Source: JBKPCD01 sp046727175
Lineage (GTDB): Bacteria > Acidobacteriota > Vicinamibacteria > Vicinamibacterales > 2-12-FULL-66-21
NCBI GenBank assembly: GCA_046727175.1
Contig: JBKPCD010000248.1
Span: forward strand, 1-12,985
DNA: 12,985 bases
Direction of reading: 5' to 3'
Shown here: positions 6,433 through 12,740 of the stretch, in pieces
Numbering within the stretch: position 1 is the first letter of the stretch
How the letters are laid out: every line of letters starts with the position of its first letter
Made by a program: the position numbers and the translations under genes
The notes under the pieces: generated by a model
Told to the model about the DNA's origin: nothing
What the model saw: the letters and a program-made list of their open reading frames with translations, nothing else
Database searches by the model: none

Positions 6433-7638
6433 TCAAGACGTCGATGTCTCCAGCACCTGACGAAGACGCCGGGCCACGATCTTGTCTTCGCCTGGCCGCA
6501 TCATCCACACGCCGACGACCACGGCGTTCCCTTCCGAGCGGGTGCCGATGGACGGCTCGCTGTCGCGCAGGACTTTGACGACGTCCTCGGGAGTCAGTTT
6601 GCGGGCGGCTGCGTCCCACGAGATCCGGACATGAGGGACGTGGTTCGCGACCTCGGGAACGAACACCTCGGCGGTGATCCCGGGCACTGCGGCGGCCGCG
6701 GTGCGGATGACGTCGGCGCGCTTTTCGAACTCGCGTTGCTCGGCAGCGTGGTCTCTCTTGAGATACAACTCCAGCGCGACGAGCATGCCGACGATTTCTT
6801 CTTTGTTCACCTTCATGCCGCGGCCGACGGTGTTGCCGTTCGGCGGAGCGTTCAGTCGCGCAGCAGCAATCAGGTCCTTCCGACCGAGCAGCAGACCGGC
6901 GCTTTGCGGTCCGCGAATTCCCTTCCCGCCCGAAAAGGTCACGAGATCGAAGCCCATCTTCGTGTACTTCCAGAGATTCTCGACCGGCGGCACGTCGGCA
7001 GCCGCATCGTTGAACGTCGGAATGGAGTGCTTCTTTCCGAGCGCGGCGAACTCCTCGTCCTGAATCCGCCCTTCCCTGTTGTTGTTGTTGTAGAAGAGCA
7101 TCATCGCTGTCTTCTCGTTGATCGCTCGCTCGAGATCCTCCGGGCTCTCGACTTCGACCAGGTGCACGCCACAGTTGCGGACCGCGTGGTCGTAGCCGAA
7201 TCGATGAGACTTCTGGATGATGACTTCGCTCTTCATTCCAGTCAGGTTGGGCAGATCGACCATCTTCTGGCGATCCATTCCTGTGAGGACGGCTGCCGTT
7301 CCCAACGTCAGGGCCGACGCGGCGCCGGACGTTACCATGGCCGCCTCACTGTGGACCAACGTCGCGATCCGCTCGCCGACCTTGTCCTGCACCTCGTCGA
7401 GCATCACGTAGTGCTTCGACGCGTAGTTGATGGCCTCCATGACTTCGGGAGGCATGAGCGACGCCGTCATCGCGGTGTACGTGCCGGCGGCGTTGATGAA
7501 CGGCCGCACGCCGAGCTCGCGGAAGATGTCGCGGCCCGTCTTGACGGCCGACTCGGCTGGCGTGGCGGTCGCGGCCGTGATCCCTCCGAGCAGCGGCAAT
7601 CCAGAGATCATTTCCAGAAAACGTCGTCGATTCCACAT
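6433..7638 (-). CDS. Tat-exported SelA-like PLP-dependent enzyme (DgaE/aminotransferase class V-fold)
   Basis: A 401-residue fold-type I PLP enzyme related to selenocysteine synthase SelA and to the ammonia-lyase DgaE. Residues 1-30 are a twin-arginine leader (NRRRFLEMISGLPLLGG). The catalytic domain starts at RELGVRPFINAAGTYTAM (39-56). It has VTSGAASAL (102-110) for phosphate binding, FNDAAADVPP (209-218) with D211 expected to hold the pyridine nitrogen, and FSGGKGIRGPQS (235-246) with K239 as the Schiff-base lysine. Tat export suits a cofactor-loaded folded protein. A role in making Sec-tRNA is unlikely because of the export signal; beta-elimination or ammonia-lyase chemistry on an amino sugar or amino acid is more plausible, but the substrate is unknown. 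ATG 7638 is chosen because GAGGG (7643-7647) lies 4 nt upstream and the leader begins there; a start 33 nt earlier would bury the leader. Confidence 0.88.
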   Translation of the reverse strand: MWNRRRFLEMISGLPLLGGITAATATPAESAVKTGRDIFRELGVRPFINAAGTYTAMTASLMPPEVMEAINYASKHYVMLDEVQDKVGERIATLVHSEAAMVTSGAASALTLGTAAVLTGMDRQKMVDLPNLTGMKSEVIIQKSHRFGYDHAVRNCGVHLVEVESPEDLERAINEKTAMMLFYNNNNREGRIQDEEFAALGKKHSIPTFNDAAADVPPVENLWKYTKMGFDLVTFSGGKGIRGPQSAGLLLGRKDLIAAARLNAPPNGNTVGRGMKVNKEEIVGMLVALELYLKRDHAAEQREFEKRADVIRTAAAAVPGITAEVFVPEVANHVPHVRISWDAAARKLTPEDVVKVLRDSEPSIGTRSEGNAVVVGVWMMRPGEDKIVARRLRQVLETSTS

Positions 7639-7642
7639 GTGG

Positions 7643-7647
7643 CCCTC
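7643..7647 (-). promoter_or_regulatory. Ribosome binding site fixing the start of the SelA-like gene
   Basis: GAGGG on the minus strand, 4 nt before ATG 7638. It supports this start over the upstream in-frame GTG/ATG codons and places the twin-arginine leader at the N-terminus. Confidence 0.55.
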
Positions 7648-7706
7648 GCCTTTCGGCTGGTAAACATACACGGCAACTTTCCGCGATCACGCCCCAACGG
7701 CGGACG

Positions 7707-7806
7707 CACAAAGTTCACAAAGCTCACAAAGACCACAAAGGAAATCACGAAGAAAGAATTCTATGTGTTCTTCTTAGTGATCTTTGTGGCCTTTGTGATC
7801 TTGGTG
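7707..7806. repeat. Long hairpin repeat with 9-bp periodic CACAAAG arms
   Basis: The 211-bp gap between the CBM9-like and SelA-like genes holds CACAAAG at 7707, 7716, 7725 and 7734, exactly 9 bp apart. It is answered by CTTTGTG at 7782 and 7791 and the variant CTTGGTG at 7800, again 9 bp apart. The arms are inverted copies. The centre continues the pairing with ATCAC (7744-7748) against GTGAT (7777-7781) and a purine-rich GAAGAAAGAA against TTCTTCTTA, leaving a small loop around 7759-7766. The whole ~100-nt block should fold as one long hairpin. It is AT-richer than its surroundings, which points to a dispersed element. Positions 7639-7706 and 7807-7849 show nothing recognisable beyond a ribosome site. 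Confidence 0.75.
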
Positions 7807-7849
7807 ACTCAGCCCGTGGGCCGTCTCATCTCTTCGCCGCGAACCTTCA

Positions 7850-8599
7850 CTATCCCCCAAACACTAGGTCCCCGAATTTCTCGAACTCGTGAAACGTCTG
7901 CCCGACTGGCGCCCATTCCCACTGCGTCCGCTTCCCGTCATCGTGATCCATGCGGTAGAAGTTGGCGCGCCAGCGCGTCCCGGGTTTCGGCGGCACATTC
8001 TGGAGCGGTCTCAGCAGTGCATACGGGATGAAGAACTCCGCGCGCCATCCCTGAATGCTCGCCTTCGGCTCTTTCGGTCCGCCGATCGTCGTGGTGGCTT
8101 TCCGCGTCGAACGGTCACGTTCGTAGTGCCACGGCCGCCAGCCGAGAAACTGCCCGCCGAAATTGGGAATCAGGATCGGCAGTTCGTGGTTGAGCGGCGA
8201 GATCTCGTACTCGAAGTAGACCGGGTAGCGCTCGTCGGTCCAGAGGAACACCTCGAAGACGTCCTCGTTCCACAGATCCATGAAATCCTCGGTCATGCTC
8301 GCCGTGAGCGTGCGGTCCGTGGCGTCCATCAGGAAATAGAGTCCCGTCTTCGAGTAGAGCATCTTGAATCGCGAGTCGTACGGATGCCCATCGGCCTGTC
8401 GCCGGCGGAGCGAAGTCCACTCGGCCTGGCGCCACATCGCGTGCTCGCCGGTGCCAGTGACCTCGAAATCATCGGCAGGGCTCACGGAGAGGCGCGGCCG
8501 TTCGACGGTTTGCGTTCGCACGACCTCATCATAGCCACTCGTGGCCGCCACGAGTGACAGAACAGCCGCGGCGATTCCAAGGGCAAGTCTCGGGGCCAT
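7850..8599 (-). CDS. Exported carbohydrate-binding family 9-like (DOMON-fold) protein
   Basis: A 249-residue protein with a Sec-type leader at 1-27 (LALGIAAAVLSLVAATSG) and one CBM9-like beta-sandwich. Features shared with this family are the opening DDFEVTGTGEHAMWRQAEWTSL, YSKTGLYFLMDATD (first strands with aromatic residues), LWNEDVFEVFLW (the acidic patch typical of CBM9-like proteins), VYFEYEISPLNHELPILIPN, WRAEFFIPYALL, and RWRANFYRMDHDDG near the end followed by WEWAPVG. It lacks a catalytic domain, as is usual for the stand-alone group. It probably binds a glycan or another envelope ligand, but the ligand is unknown. The ATG at 8599 overlaps the stop of the RidA-like gene as TGATG, so translation is likely coupled. 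An upstream in-frame GTG (8617) lies inside that gene and is rejected. Confidence 0.83.
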   Translation of the reverse strand: MAPRLALGIAAAVLSLVAATSGYDEVVRTQTVERPRLSVSPADDFEVTGTGEHAMWRQAEWTSLRRRQADGHPYDSRFKMLYSKTGLYFLMDATDRTLTASMTEDFMDLWNEDVFEVFLWTDERYPVYFEYEISPLNHELPILIPNFGGQFLGWRPWHYERDRSTRKATTTIGGPKEPKASIQGWRAEFFIPYALLRPLQNVPPKPGTRWRANFYRMDHDDGKRTQWEWAPVGQTFHEFEKFGDLVFGG

Positions 8600-9075
8600 C
8601 ACCGTGCCGCGATGCAATCCATTTCGACGAGAGAGTTGCCCGGCACGCCACCATACGTCGCGACCGTCGTGCGCACCGGCGGATGCGGGCCGAACCGTCC
8701 GCGGAACACTTCATTCATTCCGTCGTAATCGCGCAGATCGTGCAGATACACGTTCACCTTGAGGACCTTGTCCATCGAGGAGCCTGCCTTCTTCAGCTCC
8801 GCCTCGATCTGATCGAGCACCGACTTGGTGTGGACGGTGATGTCGCCTGGGCCGTGCTCTCCCTTGCCCGCGATGAACACCAGGTTGCCGTAGGTGGTCC
8901 AACTCGAGAAGAGCGGCGGCTTGTCTCCGGCGGGCTGATCATCGGTCGACGTCCGTTTCACGTTCTCGGTCGTCTGCGCATGAGCGACACCGAACAGACC
9001 GGCACTCGCAGCGGCAATTGACCCCAGGAAGGTTCGGAACATGGAACGGCGTGTCGGGCTCGGGGCGGCATCCAT
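8599..9075 (-). CDS. Exported RidA/YjgF-family protein
   Basis: A 158-residue protein with a twin-arginine-like leader (TRRSMFRTFLGSIAAASAG, predicted cut after VAHA at ~33) and a RidA/YjgF/Rid domain. RidA proteins form trimers that hydrolyse reactive enamines and imines such as 2-aminoacrylate to ketoacids and ammonia, protecting PLP enzymes. Seen here are LVFIAGKGEHGPG (65-77), TKSVLDQIEAELKKAGSSMD (83-102), VLKVNVYLHDLRDYDGMNEVF (104-124), PPVRTTV (132-138) with R135 at the place of the substrate carboxylate-binding Arg, and LVEMDCIA with E151 at the place of the catalytic Glu. Active-site residues suggest function is retained. The start is ATG 9075, set by GGAGGAG 6 nt upstream. The stop overlaps the next gene's ATG. 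Export is unusual for this family and matches the PLP enzyme downstream. Confidence 0.88.
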   Translation of the reverse strand: MDAAPSPTRRSMFRTFLGSIAAASAGLFGVAHAQTTENVKRTSTDDQPAGDKPPLFSSWTTYGNLVFIAGKGEHGPGDITVHTKSVLDQIEAELKKAGSSMDKVLKVNVYLHDLRDYDGMNEVFRGRFGPHPPVRTTVATYGGVPGNSLVEMDCIAAR

Positions 9076-9081
9076 AAGCGG

Positions 9082-9088
9082 CTCCTCC
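9082..9088 (-). promoter_or_regulatory. Strong Shine-Dalgarno deciding the RidA-like start
   Basis: GGAGGAG on the minus strand lies 6 nt before ATG 9075. The earlier in-frame ATG at 9090 overlaps this site and would have no ribosome site of its own, so 9075 is preferred. The 69-bp space to the divergent PQQ dehydrogenase gene (9076-9144) must hold both promoters. I could not identify convincing -35/-10 boxes; TAATAA near 9102-9107 on the minus strand is the only AT-rich patch. Confidence 0.7.
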
Positions 9089-9144
9089 ATGTGCAGTTGC
9101 TTTATTAGATGTGCGGCGAGAGGATAACGGGCACACCAGGCGCG

Positions 9145-11505
9145 ATGCAAGCGATGCTCGGGCTTCTGTCGTTCGTGCCGGCGCTCGCGCTCGCGCTCGC
9201 GATCACGGCCGGCGGGCGGGCGCAGAGTGCTGAGCTCGGGAAGCGGGCGTACGAATCGCGGTGCGTCGGCTGTCACGGTGCAGATGGCACTGGTGGCGGC
9301 CACGGCCCGACGATCGTCGACATCAGACAGCCACGTGCGGCGTCGCGGGACTCACTTCGACAGCTGATCCGCAGCGGCATTCCGGAAGCCGGGATGCCTG
9401 CGTTCGTCCTGTCGGACGCCGAGCTCGACGCCCTCCTTGACCATGTGGACGTCCTCAAAGCGCCCGCAGCGGACCACCCGGCCGCCGGCGATCCGCTCGC
9501 CGGCGAACGTTTCTTCAACAACGAGGGCAGCTGCTCCGCCTGTCACATGGTCCGGGGCCGCGGCGGTGTTCTCGGTCCCGATCTTTCGAACCTGGCACGC
9601 GAGCGCAAGACGTCACAGATTGAAGGCGCCGTGCGTGAGCCAGCCAGTCACGGGAAGCGTGCGCGCGCGCGCGCAGACGATGGCGCGCAATCTTTCACGT
9701 CCGTGACGCTCCGCATGCGCGATGGTCGAACGCTCGCTGGCCTCGCGAAATACGAGAGCCCGTTCGATCTCGGTCTTCAAACGCTGGACGGGACGTTTCA
9801 GTCCATCCGGAAACATGACATAGCGCAGCTCATGCGGAAGCCGACGACGATATCGAGCGTGCCGCAGTCGGCTGAGGACATGCAGAATCTGCTCGCGTAC
9901 CTCACACGACTCGCGGTGGATCGATCGCCAGACGCAACCCTCGCCGGTTCCGCGGCGACTGACAATCGGCAGGCGTTCGTGAGTGTGGCCCGCCCTGCCC
10001 CTGGCGAGTGGCCGACGTACCACGGCGACCTGAGCGGCAATCGTCACAGCCCGCTCGATCAGATCAACACCACGAACGTGGCGCAACTTGCGCCGAAATG
10101 GACGTTTCCAATCGCGGACGGCCAACGTGCCCTGCAGGTGACGCCGGTTGTTGCCGGTGGGCTGATGTACGTGACCGCTGTGAATGCCGTATGGGCGCTC
10201 GACGCGCGGACGGGACGGGAGGTCTGGCACTACAGCCGGCCGCGCACGCAGGGCCTCGTTGGGGATCCGGCCTCGGGAATCAATCGCGGCGTCGCGATCC
10301 TTGGCGATCGCGTGTTCATGCAAACGGATCATGCGCACGTGATCGCGCTCCATCGCCTCAGCGGTCATCTGCTCTGGGATGTCGCGATGGCGGATTATCG
10401 TGAGCACTACGGCGGTACCAGCGCGCCGCTCGTTGTCAACGATCTCGTCATCGCCGGCGTGTCAGGCGGCGACGAAGGCAATCGCGGTTTTCTCGACGCG
10501 TACAAGGCGTCAACCGGTGAGCGCGTGTGGCGGTTCTGGACCGTTCCGGAACGCGGACAGCCCGGGTCCGAAACATGGGACGAGACAGCTCTGGAGCACG
10601 GGTGCGCCGCCACGTGGCTGACGGGGACCTACGATCCGGATGCAAGACTCCTCTATTGGCCGACTGGAAATCCGTGTCCCGATTACAACGGAGACGTTCG
10701 GAAGGGCGACAACCTGTACTCGAATTCCGTGCTCGCGCTCGATCCGGACACGGGAAAACTGAAGTGGCATTTCCAGTTCACGCCGCACGACCTCCACGAC
10801 TGGGATGCCACGGAAACACCGATGCTCGTCGATGCCGAGTTCCGCGGGCACTCGCGAAAGCTGCTGCTGCACGCCGATCGCAACGGATTCTTCTACGTCC
10901 TCGATCGTGTTACCGGTGAGCTGCTGCTGGCCGAGCCGTTCGTGAAGAACCTGACGTGGGCCGCGAGCATCGGGAAGGACGGACGTCCAAATCTGTTGCC
11001 GAATCAGGATCCGACGATCGAAGGCGTCCGTGTCTGTCCGTCGGTCGAGGGCGCCACGAACTGGCCATCGATGGCGTTCAGTCCGGCGACCGGTCTCTTC
11101 TATCTGATGGCCTTCGAATCCTGCAGCATCTTCACCAAGCGCACGCAATCCTGGGAGCGAGGCAAGTCGTACTACGCGGGAGGCACGCGACGGTCGCCGA
11201 CCGACGCGAGCACGAAGTACGTGCGCGCGGTGGACGTGCAGACGGGCAAACTCCGATGGGAGATTCCCGACGTCGGCGGCGGCATCCTCGCAAGCGGGGT
11301 GATGAGCACGGCCGGTGGCCTGCTGTTCTACGGCGATTCCGCCGGCGGCGCGTTCGTCGCCGCCAATGCGGCGACCGGTGCGCTGTTGTGGCACTTCGAC
11401 ACCGGCGAGCGTTGGAGAGCCGGACCGATGACCTATGCAATACACGGAAAACAGTACGTCGCCGTCGCGGCAGGATCGACCATCATCGCGTTCGCGCTGC
11501 CGTAA
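9145..11505 (+). CDS. Exported PQQ-dependent dehydrogenase with two N-terminal haem c sites
   Basis: A 786-residue quinohaemoprotein. Residues 1-26 are a Sec leader. The first cytochrome c domain has CVGCH at 40-44 with GMPAF (M84) as probable axial ligand. A second haem domain has CSACH at 130-134, followed by MRDGRTLAGLAKYESPFDLGLQ-type strands (shown in part). From residue 288 (EWPTYHGDLSGNRHSPL) an eight-bladed PQQ propeller follows, with repeated A-x-D-x-x-TG-x-x-x-W docking motifs, WPTGNPCPDYNG, GDNLYSNSVLALDPDTG and HDLHDWD (548-554), whose Asp residues are candidates for PQQ/Ca binding and catalysis. It should oxidise an alcohol or sugar in the periplasm and pass electrons through its own haems. 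The paired Cys typical of methanol-type enzymes is not seen. ATG 9145 is preferred over 9109 (no ribosome site, hydrophilic extension); 9154 is also possible. A CG dinucleotide run at about 9660-9674 encodes KRARARA. Confidence 0.9.
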   Translation: MQAMLGLLSFVPALALALAITAGGRAQSAELGKRAYESRCVGCHGADGTGGGHGPTIVDIRQPRAASRDSLRQLIRSGIPEAGMPAFVLSDAELDALLDHVDVLKAPAADHPAAGDPLAGERFFNNEGSCSACHMVRGRGGVLGPDLSNLARERKTSQIEGAVREPASHGKRARARADDGAQSFTSVTLRMRDGRTLAGLAKYESPFDLGLQTLDGTFQSIRKHDIAQLMRKPTTISSVPQSAEDMQNLLAYLTRLAVDRSPDATLAGSAATDNRQAFVSVARPAPGEWPTYHGDLSGNRHSPLDQINTTNVAQLAPKWTFPIADGQRALQVTPVVAGGLMYVTAVNAVWALDARTGREVWHYSRPRTQGLVGDPASGINRGVAILGDRVFMQTDHAHVIALHRLSGHLLWDVAMADYREHYGGTSAPLVVNDLVIAGVSGGDEGNRGFLDAYKASTGERVWRFWTVPERGQPGSETWDETALEHGCAATWLTGTYDPDARLLYWPTGNPCPDYNGDVRKGDNLYSNSVLALDPDTGKLKWHFQFTPHDLHDWDATETPMLVDAEFRGHSRKLLLHADRNGFFYVLDRVTGELLLAEPFVKNLTWAASIGKDGRPNLLPNQDPTIEGVRVCPSVEGATNWPSMAFSPATGLFYLMAFESCSIFTKRTQSWERGKSYYAGGTRRSPTDASTKYVRAVDVQTGKLRWEIPDVGGGILASGVMSTAGGLLFYGDSAGGAFVAANAATGALLWHFDTGERWRAGPMTYAIHGKQYVAVAAGSTIIAFALP

Positions 11506-11523
11506 GCGTCAGAGTGCGCCCAA

Positions 11524-11549
11524 AGCCGATCACATCGGCTCCGACTTTT
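11524..11549 (+). terminator. Possible terminator between convergent genes
   Basis: AGCCGAT at 11524-11530 pairs perfectly with ATCGGCT at 11534-11540 around a 3-nt loop, 18 nt after the PQQ dehydrogenase stop, followed by CCGAC and a TTTT run (11546-11549). It overlaps the stop codon of the convergent gene and could act in both directions. The T run is short and displaced, so the call is tentative. Confidence 0.4.
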
Positions 11550-12450
11550 CCTTGGCGTTCTGAATTTTCGGCATCAAGATGTCGCGCACGTAGTGCCAGT
11601 ACGGCACGAGCTCGAGCGCGTGTTTCGCATATTCCTCGGCGGCGCGAACATCGGGAGTCTTCTTACTGAGGTTCGTCCAGGCCAGATTCATCAGCAGCTC
11701 CGGCTCTCCCCATGAGGGTTCGAGAGCATCCTTCGCGCGTCCTTTCTCCTTGCGCGCCGCCTGAAGACCCTCGTCGAAGGTGGCCATGGCGATGTCCTGC
11801 CCACCTCCCTGTTCAGGAGGGCTGTACCACTGCTGGATTCCCAATGCGGAGAGCAACCGTGGATTGTCGGACGCACTCGACAAAGCCTCCTTGAACAACT
11901 GCAGAATCTGTGACACGAACTCCTGGACACGCGCTGCGTCGTTGCGATTCAGGTACAACAGCGTCTGCAGACATGTGATGACGCCGACCTTCGCGTCGAT
12001 GAACGCCGGATCTTGCCGGGCGCCATCCTCGAATGCGCCGAGCGCCTGGCGCACATCGGGTTCGAGCGCTTTCGGATCGGCGGCCTCGTTGAAGCCGTTA
12101 AAGACCAGTCGCAACAACGCGAACCCCTGCCAATACCGCACTCGCGGTGCCAGGTCCTGGTGACGACTGAACGGCGCCAGTTCATCATGCAGGCGCTGCA
12201 GTGCCGACCTGTCGCCTTCGTAGTCTGCGCGCTGAATTCGAGCGACGAGGGTCGCCGCCGCCTCGCGCCTGCCTTGAGCGGAGTCAAAGGGCCTGCCGTG
12301 AACTCCGTCGACGGGCGTGCCCTGAGCGCCGTCGAAGGGAAGGCGCACCGTGTCGGGCTGGCGCGTGGATCCGGGTTGTTGCGCGGATACGGCGAGCGCC
12401 GGGAGCATGATGATCGTGCAGACAACCTTGCGAGGAATGTGTGTCGTCAT
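11530..12450 (-). CDS. Exported TPR-like helical-repeat protein with an in-frame 3 x 8-residue repeat
   Basis: A 306-residue protein with a Sec leader (residues 1-23, ending AVSA before QQ). Residues 38-61 are three copies of an eight-residue unit (PFDGAQGT, PVDGVHGR, PFDSAQGR), encoded by 24-bp DNA repeats. The rest is almost entirely amphipathic helix, with pairs such as ALQRLHDELAPFSRHQDLAP, WQGFALLRLVFNGFNEA, AFEDGARQDPAFIDAKVGVI and AAEEYAKHALELVPYW that resemble tetratricopeptide hairpins. QWYSPPEQGGGQDIAMATFD and EPELLMNLAWTNL are probably family-specific turns. No catalytic motif is visible; a scaffold or binding role in the periplasm is inferred. The ATG at 12450 gives a good leader, while an in-frame start at 12486 would add a hydrophilic stretch. 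No strong ribosome site is present. The gene converges with the PQQ dehydrogenase, 24 nt apart. Confidence 0.8.
   Translation of the reverse strand: MTTHIPRKVVCTIIMLPALAVSAQQPGSTRQPDTVRLPFDGAQGTPVDGVHGRPFDSAQGRREAAATLVARIQRADYEGDRSALQRLHDELAPFSRHQDLAPRVRYWQGFALLRLVFNGFNEAADPKALEPDVRQALGAFEDGARQDPAFIDAKVGVITCLQTLLYLNRNDAARVQEFVSQILQLFKEALSSASDNPRLLSALGIQQWYSPPEQGGGQDIAMATFDEGLQAARKEKGRAKDALEPSWGEPELLMNLAWTNLSKKTPDVRAAEEYAKHALELVPYWHYVRDILMPKIQNAKEKSEPM
12267..12338. repeat. Three tandem 24-bp repeats inside a gene
   Basis: Units at 12267-12290, 12291-12314 and 12315-12338 follow the pattern GCSTGCCNTGARC..GTCRANGG, roughly GCCTGCCCTGAGCG then SCGTCGAAGG. The period of 24 bp keeps the reading frame and adds eight residues per copy to the exported helical-repeat protein. 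The sequence resembles a very common dispersed bacterial intergenic repeat (CCTGAGCG...GTCGAAGG), from memory. Confidence 0.8.
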
Positions 12451-12583
12451 GAGCGACAACGTAGTGCGGAGGGGCGAACGGCACAACGCAGCTGCGGCGA
12501 TCGGCGTCGGCCGACCGGTGAATGGAGCTTCGTGTCGGTGAAAGGATCGAGCCAGCAGGATGCTGAAGGATCACATTCTGCGT

Positions 12584-12704
12584 GAGGTTCCAGGTTCACA
12601 GGTTCCCGGTTCCGGGTCGGTTCCGGGTCAGTTCTGGTTAGGCGATCGAACCGGCACTGTCCAATCAGAACCTGGAACCAGGAACCTGTGAACCTGTGAA
12701 CCTC
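12584..12704. repeat. Long imperfect inverted repeat of GGTTC units
   Basis: The 290-bp gap between the helical-repeat gene and the LytTR gene holds GAGGTTCCAGGTTCACAGG and continuing GGTTC motifs at 12584-12617, matched in inverse by GAACC motifs at 12666-12704 (ending CCTGTGAACCTC). The arms agree over ~33 bp with a few changes and enclose ~48 bp. GGTTCC also repeats within each arm about every 7-9 bp. It resembles a mobile or dispersed non-coding element, and no gene is visible in it. Positions 12451-12583 show nothing I can name. Confidence 0.7.
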
Positions 12705-12705
12705 T

Positions 12706-12735
12706 GGGCCGCCCGTCCTGTTCAGCGGGCGGCCC
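12706..12735 (-). terminator. Perfect 10-bp stem-loop just after the LytTR gene
   Basis: GGGCCGCCCG at 12706-12715 is the exact inverse of 12726-12735, with a 10-nt loop, and begins 5 nt after the LytTR stop codon (minus strand). The stem is strong enough to stop or protect a transcript, but no T run follows, so a factor-independent terminator is uncertain. Confidence 0.5.
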
Positions 12736-12740
12736 GTGCG

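Noticed and set aside
6433..7638. True selenocysteine synthase (selA)
   Set aside because: The protein has a twin-arginine leader, is about 370 residues when mature, and lies among exported catabolic-type genes without selB, selD or tRNA-Sec. SelA-like lyase is the better reading.
7707..7806. Regular short repeats as a CRISPR array
   Set aside because: Units are 7 bp with 2-bp gaps and form inverted arms; there are no ~30-bp repeats with unique spacers and no cas genes.
6631..8031. A 466-codon open frame on the + strand
   Set aside because: It is antisense to the PLP-enzyme and CBM9-like genes and runs through the hairpin repeat (giving TKLTKTTKEITKK). Both genes beneath have clear family motifs.
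9109..9144. Earlier start (ATG 9109) for the PQQ dehydrogenase
   Set aside because: No ribosome site precedes it, and the extra 12 residues are hydrophilic ahead of a normal leader starting at 9145.
10510..11445. A 311-codon open frame on the - strand
   Set aside because: It is antisense to the PQQ propeller, with low-complexity Arg-rich translation and no motif.
12706..12735. Attachment site or operator
   Set aside because: The perfect stem directly after a stop codon is more simply an RNA stem-loop; no integrase or matching second copy is visible.
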